The position numbers and the translations under genes were made by a program. A stretch of DNA of 10,417 nt, taken from NCBI GenBank assembly GCA_964547645.1, contig CAZJOM010000111.1, forward strand, positions 1 to 10,417, read 5' to 3'. The notes under the pieces were generated by a model that was not told the origin of the DNA, ran no database searches, and was given only the letters and a program-made list of their open reading frames with translations. The DNA comes from SZUA-430 sp964547645 (GTDB lineage: Bacteria > Pseudomonadota > Alphaproteobacteria > Micropepsales > Micropepsaceae). Shown one piece after another: positions 6,093-10,417 of this stretch (the stretch's first letter is position 1; each line of letters begins with the position of its first letter).

Positions 6093-7159
6093 TGTGGCCG
6101 TTCAATCGCAAGCCGAAGCTTGAACGCCGGTCCGGTAGCGGCTTCACCGCCGAAGTCATGCTCGCCCGCGCGAGCTACATCGGGGGCCGGAGTGGTCTCG
6201 GTGAGCTGACCGCGACCGCGCAGACGTGCATCGGTCTTTGGGAAAACGCGTTCGCCATCGCTCAGGTTGAGGGCACCGAACTGTTGCGGCCGCGCGATCT
6301 CGCCTTGATCGGCCGCGCGCTCGCACTCCGGGGCGAAGCGGTTCTCCTGATCGACAACGATCGTCTGATCCCTTGCAGCGATTGGGACTTGAGCACGCGC
6401 GATGCGAAGCCGAAGGCGTACCGGGTCACGATCCCGGACGTGGGCGGCGGACGAAGCCAAACCGCACTTGCGCCGGAAGTTCTGCACATCGTGACCGGCG
6501 CCGACATGACCGCGCCCTATGCCGGTCAATCGCCCTTGCGCCGGGCATCGATCACGGCGGGCCTGCTGCACGTGCTCGAAAGCGCGCTCAGCGAAGTTTA
6601 TGAGAACGGACCGCTCGGGTCGCAGGTCGTGCCGTTCCCTGAAAGCCCGGAGACCGACAACGACGCTCTATCGCGTGGCTTTCGTGGCCGTCGCGGCGCG
6701 GTGTTGCTGCGCGAGACCGTGAACGTGACGGCGGCGGGTGGACCGACGCCGCAGACGGATTGGAGCCCGAACACCATCACACCGGACTTATCGAAGGCGA
6801 TGACGGTGGAGCATGTAGCCTCAGCACGCGACGCCATCGCGGGAGCGTTCGGCGTGCTTCCGGGATTGCTTAATCCGCAGACGACCGGGCCGCTCGTACG
6901 CGAAGCGCAGCGCCATCTTGTGCAATTCGCTTTGCAGCCCATCGCGGAAGTGGTCGCGCAGGAGGCAACCGAAAAGCTCGGGGGCAAAGTCGCGCTCGAT
7001 CTTGTGAGCCCGCTTCAGGCATTCGACCAAGGCGGACGGGCGCGAGCGTTCGCGACGATGATTGAAGGGCTTTCGAACGCAAAGGCGGCGGGTTTATCGC
7101 CCGAAGCGGTGAAGGCCGCGCTTGCGTTTATCGACGAAGCCTCGCGCGCTTCGCCGTGA
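6092..7159 (+). CDS. Phage portal protein
   Basis: The 355-aa protein belongs to the HK97-type portal family, the ring at the unique vertex through which DNA enters. Diagnostic stretches are the clip/stem region at residues 130-180, with VLHIVTG, APYAGQSPLRRASITAGLLHVLESAL and a helix ending YENG, and the later crown/wing part with GVLPGLLNP (254-262) and TTGPLVREAQRHLVQFALQPI. It is a little shorter than typical portals of about 380-420 aa, at the N-terminus. The ATG overlaps the connector stop (TAATG). It is the last head gene; its stop is one base from the stop of the opposite-strand membrane protein gene. No adaptor, tape-measure or tail gene follows. Confidence 0.9.
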   Translation: MWPFNRKPKLERRSGSGFTAEVMLARASYIGGRSGLGELTATAQTCIGLWENAFAIAQVEGTELLRPRDLALIGRALALRGEAVLLIDNDRLIPCSDWDLSTRDAKPKAYRVTIPDVGGGRSQTALAPEVLHIVTGADMTAPYAGQSPLRRASITAGLLHVLESALSEVYENGPLGSQVVPFPESPETDNDALSRGFRGRRGAVLLRETVNVTAAGGPTPQTDWSPNTITPDLSKAMTVEHVASARDAIAGAFGVLPGLLNPQTTGPLVREAQRHLVQFALQPIAEVVAQEATEKLGGKVALDLVSPLQAFDQGGRARAFATMIEGLSNAKAAGLSPEAVKAALAFIDEASRASP

Positions 7160-7160
7160 T

Positions 7161-7586
7161 CTAAATCAGGGCGGCGGCGAACGCAAAAATTGCGATGATC
7201 ATAAGTACGTAGAACGGCCACACGGAAAACGACGCAGCGGCCGCTATCGCATCGGCCCAAAAGTTGCCGCGCGGTTCAATCGCGAACAGGTCGGTGGGTT
7301 CTTCCACGCCCTTGTTCACCCTATCGACGTAGGCGTTGTGCGCGCGCCGGAAGCCCTTCTCAAGCGCAAGGTAGTAGGCATCCAAGAGGAAGAAGAGGTA
7401 GGCTGGGACGAGTGCGACAAGCACGAAATTGGCCGAGGCTTTGTCAGAACCAACGGCCAAGATCGCCGAAACAATTGTGATCGACCACGCCTTGCAATTG
7501 CTGGCGTTCGAGGCCATCCGCCCGATCACCTGCTGCATGGTGTTTAGATGGGCAAGAACGGCGGCGTCGGAAAAACGAGGGTTCAC
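7161..7586 (-). CDS. Small multi-pass membrane protein paired with a TIR gene, putative defence effector
   Basis: This 141-aa protein has a short soluble start with LNTMQQVIGRMASNASN (14-30), then hydrophobic stretches at about 34-47, 52-75 and 112-141, so two or three membrane passes, with a basic loop KGFRRAHNAYVDRV between. The shape resembles SLATT-type and other small membrane effectors found beside nucleotide-signalling genes. I infer that it is the membrane-acting partner of the TIR protein, perhaps permeabilising the membrane during infection. The GTG start overlaps the TIR stop (GTGA at 7583-7586), and no separate ribosome site is visible, so translation is probably coupled. The downstream end is one base from the portal stop, on the opposite strand. 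The exact family is uncertain. Confidence 0.78.
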   Translation of the reverse strand: MNPRFSDAAVLAHLNTMQQVIGRMASNASNCKAWSITIVSAILAVGSDKASANFVLVALVPAYLFFLLDAYYLALEKGFRRAHNAYVDRVNKGVEEPTDLFAIEPRGNFWADAIAAAASFSVWPFYVLMIIAIFAFAAALI

Positions 7587-8179
7587 GGGTAGCTATTGCG
7601 AGTGTTGATAGCGGTTTCGATCCACGAATTGAGGTTGTCCTTGATGGAGGCGTAGACCTGCTGGGTCGTCGCCCCAACGGGATCGGCCACCGGAATTATC
7701 TGAGTGAAGTTCTTGCCCCGACCGCCGTCGAGGGCGACGTTGACGAACGGCGACGCACCCTTCGCGCACACCCCGTAAGGATCGTGAGGGCTATGCAGGT
7801 TGTGGATGTACACGCCGAGCACGCCCATCTTCCTCTTCCACGCTTCGATGATCTCGTAAGTGACCCACGGTCGCGTGGCCGTCTCCGCGCCGATGAGAAC
7901 GACAGCGCACGTGCGCCCGTCCATCTGCTTGCCGATCCAGTTCTTGATGGCATCGTCACCTTTGCGACGCACTTCTTCCCACTCATTCGGGGTACAGGGA
8001 CGATTTCCCTCGATTGCCCCAATCTGCCGGATTTGTGATGCGCGCCAGACATCGCTGGCGGTGTAGTGAAAACTGTAGAACACACGGCGGCAAACTGTTT
8101 CGCCCAAGAGCGAAGACCCAGAGCCGCTCATGATTGCGCGTCCGAGCAGCGAACTCGGCGGCGTTCGAACAAAACCCAT
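7583..8179 (-). CDS. ThsB-like TIR domain protein (DUF1863 type), putative anti-phage sensor
   Basis: A 198-aa protein whose core matches the TIR-like family of Thoeris ThsB: RRVFYSFHYTASDVWRASQ (31-49) as the first strand and BB-type loop, the strand CAVVLIGAET (91-100), then PWVTYEIIEAW (104-114) with the presumed catalytic Glu109, and GVLGVYIHNLH as the next strand. In Thoeris such proteins sense infection and make a nucleotide signal from NAD+ that triggers a partner effector. Here no SIR2-SLOG ThsA is present; the partner is the small membrane protein. ATG 8179 is chosen because GGAGG (8191-8195) precedes it; TTG 8197 and ATG 8131 are alternatives. The gene faces away from the integrase operon and may be controlled by the dyads upstream. 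Confidence 0.83.
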   Translation of the reverse strand: MGFVRTPPSSLLGRAIMSGSGSSLLGETVCRRVFYSFHYTASDVWRASQIRQIGAIEGNRPCTPNEWEEVRRKGDDAIKNWIGKQMDGRTCAVVLIGAETATRPWVTYEIIEAWKRKMGVLGVYIHNLHSPHDPYGVCAKGASPFVNVALDGGRGKNFTQIIPVADPVGATTQQVYASIKDNLNSWIETAINTRNSYP

Positions 8180-8234
8180 GCCCGAAAAGTCCTCCAACGA
8201 TGCTTCAACTGTGGGGCGAGCGTCGGCGTGGACG

Positions 8235-8251
8235 GTTCCCCCGTGGGGAAC
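8235..8251. promoter_or_regulatory. 17-bp dyad upstream of the TIR gene, possible operator
   Basis: GTTCCCC (8235-8241) and GGGGAAC (8245-8251) are perfect inverted arms around CGT. The site lies in the leader or promoter of the leftward TIR operon, about 56 bp before its start. No U-tract follows on either strand, so a symmetric protein-binding site or an attenuating leader hairpin is more likely than a terminator. Confidence 0.45.
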
Positions 8252-8360
8252 TTAGGGACTTGGACGCCAATTCACAGAGTAAGGTGAAGGTTTTCCGCTA
8301 CGTTTTCTGCGGCCCTGACGCGAGCCGGTCATCGGCCAAGGCAAGGAAACATTAGAAAAA

Positions 8361-8393
8361 TCAGCATGTTACATAAGTCGGACAATATGTTGA
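8361..8393. promoter_or_regulatory. AT-rich imperfect dyad in the divergent intergenic region
   Basis: TCAGCAT (8361-8367) and ATGTTGA (8387-8393) are inverted with six of seven bases matching, in the most AT-rich stretch of the window. The dyad overlaps the candidate -35 box of the rightward operon and lies between the divergent TIR and HTH genes, a natural place for autoregulation by the HTH protein. On the minus strand, TCTAAT (complement of 8351-8356) could be a -10 for the TIR operon, but I see no good matching -35. Confidence 0.35.
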
Positions 8394-8418
8394 TCTTCTA
8401 GTCATACTTTAGTAGGCT
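8390..8418 (+). promoter_or_regulatory. Candidate promoter of the HTH-integrase operon
   Basis: TTGATC (8390-8395) and TAGGCT (8413-8418) are separated by 17 bases, a reasonable fit to a sigma-70-type promoter in a GC-rich alphaproteobacterium. Transcription would start about 20 bases before ATG 8446, leaving a short leader with GGAG at 8434-8437. The -10 is only a moderate match. Confidence 0.4.
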
Positions 8419-8445
8419 GCTGGCGCGCGCCTTGGAGTTCGACGC

Positions 8446-9084
8446 ATGTACCGCATCACCGACGACGTTCTCACTACCGCATCGGGCTCGCCGCTCGACG
8501 CAGTTAGGAAGCTTGTCGATGCGGGCATCATCGAAGCCGAGAATGCCGGGGAGTTCGGTCGCGCAAAGCGTCGCCGTTGGCAGGGCGACACCGTAACTAG
8601 CCTCGCTCATGTCGTTGCGTTTCGCATGTCGGGCCTTTCCCTCTTGCAAGCAAGCGCACTGCGTGCGCTTGGCGGGTCAACGTGGCAGCCGAAGGAAAAG
8701 CTCAGCTTAGTCGGCGACGGCATCAACGACATCATTCGATCCGCGCTCACGGAAAAGCCGGACGATTTGCGCATCGAAATTGATGATGGAGCCTTCATCT
8801 ACGAGCGCAGAGAAAGCACCGCGGGCCGCGAGTTGATCGCACAGTTGAGCACCGACGGTCGCGTAATCGCGCTCGAAAGCCGCCGCGCGCGCGTCAGAGA
8901 GTTCGCGATCAACTACGAGCGCGCCGTCGAAGTGCTGCCAATTGATTTCGTAGCGTCGCTTGCGAAAGAGTTCGCTCGGCAACATGCCGTGCATCCCATC
9001 GCGCGTGCCGTCATCAACCTCGATTTAGCCGCGCGCGCCGCGAATAAGCGGCTCGCGGCGAGCTTGGGCTTCGTGGCGATTTGA
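8446..9084 (+). CDS. MerR-like helix-turn-helix protein, probable element regulator
   Basis: The 212-aa protein has a likely N-terminal winged helix: residues 3-30 (ITDDVLTTASGSPLDAVRKLVDAGII) read as helix-turn-helix, GRAKRRRW near 38-45 as the basic wing, and VTSLAHVVAFRMSGLSL as the following helix, which is the MerR order. The remainder (about 75-212) is mixed alpha/beta and not recognised, and I see no Cys-rich metal site. It could repress or switch the divergent TIR operon and its own operon, or act as a satellite induction switch or excisionase-like factor. GGAG (8434-8437) precedes the ATG. It is followed after one base by the 57-aa gene, then the integrase. Confidence 0.65.
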   Translation: MYRITDDVLTTASGSPLDAVRKLVDAGIIEAENAGEFGRAKRRRWQGDTVTSLAHVVAFRMSGLSLLQASALRALGGSTWQPKEKLSLVGDGINDIIRSALTEKPDDLRIEIDDGAFIYERRESTAGRELIAQLSTDGRVIALESRRARVREFAINYERAVEVLPIDFVASLAKEFARQHAVHPIARAVINLDLAARAANKRLAASLGFVAI

Positions 9085-9085
9085 C

Positions 9086-9259
9086 ATGAAGCGGCGCACA
9101 TCACCATTCACGAAGGCACAAATTCGCCAAGCCATTCAGGCGGCGAAGGCGGAGGGTGTCGACCGCGCCGAACTGATTTCGCCGGACGGCTATCGAGTTG
9201 TCTTGGAAGTCGCCGCGCGTGAAAAGCAGCAGCCGGAACCCGTGGAGGAATTGGAATGA
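9086..9259 (+). CDS. 57-aa hypothetical protein coupled to the integrase
   Basis: The frame starts one base after the HTH gene stop and ends overlapping the integrase ATG (ATGA, 9256-9259). The protein begins MKRRTSPFTKAQIRQAIQAA, a basic start and helix, then has a turn and strand near ISPDGYRVVLEV and an acidic tail QQPEPVEELE. From memory, small proteins of this style sit just before integrases in many alphaproteobacterial prophages and islands; their role is not known to me. An excisionase or integrase helper is possible by position only. The tight spacing on both sides and the GGAGGAA ribosome site for the integrase inside its 3' end support a real operon gene. Confidence 0.72.
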   Translation: MKRRTSPFTKAQIRQAIQAAKAEGVDRAELISPDGYRVVLEVAAREKQQPEPVEELE

Positions 9260-10353
9260 GACGGGATCGCACCTATCCGGGCGCAAGCAAGTTTCGCGAC
9301 CGTCATGGCAAGTGGCGTTGGAGAGCGCGCGCGAAGGGGAAGCCAACTGTGATGCTTCCCGGCGACTACGGCTCGCACGAATTTGTCGAGGCGTGGAATG
9401 CGTGGGCTAACGGCACACCCGTCGAGATCGGCGCGCGGCGAACCATACCCGGCTCGATCTCTGCGCTGATCGCGGGCTACTATCAATCTTCGGATTTCAA
9501 GACGCTGGCCGAAGCGACGCAAACAACCTATCGAGGCGTTCTTGAACGCTTTCGAGCAAAGAACGGCGACAAGCCGGTGCGCACACTGACGCCCGAAGCC
9601 ATCCGCGCGAAGCTGGACAAGATGGCCGCGACGCCGCGCTCGGCTAACGTGTTGCTACAATGCCTGCGCGTCATCTGTCGCTTCGCCGTTGACCGCGCAA
9701 TGCTGAAGGTCAACCCCGCCGCGCAAGTGAAGCGACTGAAGTTTAAGAGCGAGGGCTTTCACACCTGGACGGATGACGAGGTTCTGCAATTTGAGCAACA
9801 GCACCCGGTCGGCACTAAGGCGCGCCTTGCACTTGACCTGCTTCTCTACATGGCACCGCGCCGCGCGGATGTTGTGAAGCTTGGGCGCCAGCACGAGCGC
9901 GATGGCGTCTTCGTCATGCGGCAGCAGAAGACCGGTACGTCGCTGATAATCCCCGTCTTCCCCGCATTGCGTGCGTCAATCGACGCAATGCCGAAGGACG
10001 GGCTGACGTATCTCACGACTGCTTATGGCCGCCCCTTTACCCCGGCGGGTTTCGGCAACTGGTTCCGCGACCGTTGCGACGAAGCGGGGCTGCCCCACTG
10101 TTCCGCTCACGGGCTCCGAAAGGCTGCGGCGCGCCGAATGGCCGAAGCGGGGAAGTCGGCGCACGAGATCATGAGCGTGACCGGTCATCGCACGCTGAGC
10201 GAAGCCGAGCGTTACACGCGTGCCGTCGATCAAGAACGCCTTGCCCGTCGCGCGGTCGATGGATTGGCAGGGATGAAAACCGAACCGATAGCTGGCAAAC
10301 TCGATGATCGGTTTGCCAATAGCGACGCTAACTTGTTGAAACTGAAAGGGTAA
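9256..10353 (+). CDS. int: Tyrosine recombinase (phage-type integrase)
   Basis: This 365-aa enzyme catalyses integration and probably excision between the att cores. All catalytic residues are visible: R202 in MAPRRADVV, K225 in QQKTGT, H285 and R288 in AHGLRK, H311 in TGHRT and nucleophile Y320 in AERYTR. Residues 1-60 form a small basic arm-binding-type domain, and about 65-165 is the SAM-like core-binding domain. ATG 9256 follows GGAGGAA (9244-9250) and overlaps the 57-aa gene stop. The gene reads toward the tRNA and stops 10 bp before it. Its last 25 codons contain two inverted TGGCAAAC sites, so the C-terminal tail sequence may be constrained by DNA binding as well as coding. Confidence 0.96.
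   Translation: MRRDRTYPGASKFRDRHGKWRWRARAKGKPTVMLPGDYGSHEFVEAWNAWANGTPVEIGARRTIPGSISALIAGYYQSSDFKTLAEATQTTYRGVLERFRAKNGDKPVRTLTPEAIRAKLDKMAATPRSANVLLQCLRVICRFAVDRAMLKVNPAAQVKRLKFKSEGFHTWTDDEVLQFEQQHPVGTKARLALDLLLYMAPRRADVVKLGRQHERDGVFVMRQQKTGTSLIIPVFPALRASIDAMPKDGLTYLTTAYGRPFTPAGFGNWFRDRCDEAGLPHCSAHGLRKAAARRMAEAGKSAHEIMSVTGHRTLSEAERYTRAVDQERLARRAVDGLAGMKTEPIAGKLDDRFANSDANLLKLKG
10293..10318. repeat. Inverted TGGCAAAC pair, probable integrase arm-type sites (right)
   Basis: TGGCAAAC (10293-10300) and its complement GTTTGCCA (10311-10318) flank a 10-base spacer inside the 3' end of the integrase gene, 45-70 bp from the attR core. The minus-strand copy reads ATTGGCAAACC, nearly the same as the two left-arm repeats near attL. 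Shared sites next to both cores point to recombinase arm binding; autoregulation by the integrase is also possible. Confidence 0.55.
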
Positions 10354-10362
10354 TGAAATGGG

Positions 10363-10382
10363 ATGGCGCGCCCTAGGGGAGT
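10363..10382. repeat. attR core, right copy of the 20-bp direct repeat
   Basis: This copy is identical to 36-55. Here it continues into CGAACCCC and the rest of the tRNA, so it restores the intact 3' end of the tRNA-Glu gene, as usual for integration at a tRNA. The crossover lies somewhere within these 20 bases. Confidence 0.92.
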
Positions 10383-10417
10383 CGAACCCCTCTTGCAAGA
10401 TTGAAAATCTTGAGTCC
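10364..10417 (-). tRNA. tRNA-Glu (UUC), 3' 54 nt; 5' part beyond the window
   Basis: Read leftward, the gene shows the D-stem strand GGAC, anticodon stem CAAGA/TCTTG with loop TTTTCAA (anticodon UUC, complement of 10403-10405), a 4-base variable loop, T-stem AGGGG/CCCCT with loop TTCGACT, acceptor strand AGGGCGC, discriminator G and encoded CCA. The GGAC base, the loop and the T arm fit bacterial tRNA-Glu. The 5' acceptor strand should be GCGCCCT outside the window. It is the integration target of the element and appears functional. Confidence 0.9.

Larger units (their letters stand above)
36..10382. mobile_element. Integrated satellite-like element with phage head genes, bounded by 20-bp att repeats
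   Basis: A perfect 20-bp direct repeat bounds the element, and the right copy overlaps the 3' end of a tRNA-Glu gene. A tyrosine integrase sits next to the tRNA. Inside are packaging and capsid genes (TerL, HNH, major capsid, protease, connector, portal), a TIR/membrane-protein cassette and a small regulatory operon. I find no tail, tape-measure, lysis or recognisable replication gene. About 10.3 kb is a usual size for phage satellites and far below that of a complete tailed phage. Capsid-forming PICIs are known to encode their own heads and borrow tails. Membership of that class is inferred from gene content. The main alternative is a deleted prophage, made less likely by intact frames and tight gene coupling. 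Confidence 0.82.

Noticed and set aside
7122..7547. A 141-codon plus-strand frame opposite the membrane protein gene
   Set aside because: The minus-strand product has clear membrane segments and a GTGA junction with the TIR gene; the plus-strand product is charged and patternless.
8088..8098. CGGCAAAC inside the TIR gene as a fifth arm-type site
   Set aside because: One mismatch to the octamer, far from either att core, and within coding sequence with no partner repeat.
1..10417. CRISPR array or retron
   Set aside because: No regularly spaced repeats and no reverse transcriptase gene; the inverted repeats at 1132-1241 are not a repeated unit.

Overview
The window is an almost exactly bounded integrated mobile element of about 10.3 kb in a GC-rich bacterium. 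Codon use, the gene families and the Glu tRNA type suggest an alphaproteobacterium, perhaps of the Hyphomicrobiales; this placement is inference. A perfect 20-bp direct repeat lies at 36-55 and 10363-10382. The right copy coincides with the 3' end of a partly visible tRNA-Glu(UUC) gene on the minus strand, and a tyrosine recombinase gene ends 10 bp from that tRNA. These are the marks of site-specific integration at a tRNA 3' end. Four copies of the octamer TGGCAAAC, two beside each att core, look like integrase arm-type sites.

Layout from left to right: attL with two arm-type repeats; an unrecognised 202-aa gene (195-803); a 20-bp perfect palindrome; a minus-strand intrinsic terminator and about 350 bp of non-coding, hairpin-rich DNA (to about 1262); a small basic ORF (1345-1539); and a 12-bp inverted repeat just before the terminase. 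Then comes a tightly coupled plus-strand head operon, 1730-7159: large terminase, HNH endonuclease, HK97-fold major capsid protein, HK97 prohead protease, probable head-tail connector, and portal. One base after the portal, on the opposite strand, is a two-gene defence-like cassette: a ThsB-like TIR protein and a small multi-pass membrane protein, overlapping by 4 bp. A control region with two dyad symmetries separates it from a rightward operon of a MerR-like HTH protein, a 57-aa protein and the integrase.

Taken together, the element can plausibly excise and integrate, build and fill an HK97-type head, and carry an anti-phage module. I see no tail, tape-measure, lysis or recognisable replication gene. 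That is the profile of a capsid-forming phage satellite (cf-PICI-like), which would rely on a helper phage for tails and lysis, rather than a full prophage. The intact frames, overlapping stop/start junctions and perfect att repeats argue against a decayed prophage remnant. The most interesting points are the satellite with its TIR/membrane-protein cassette, the rearranged head gene order with the portal last, and the unexplained structured region at 871-1262.
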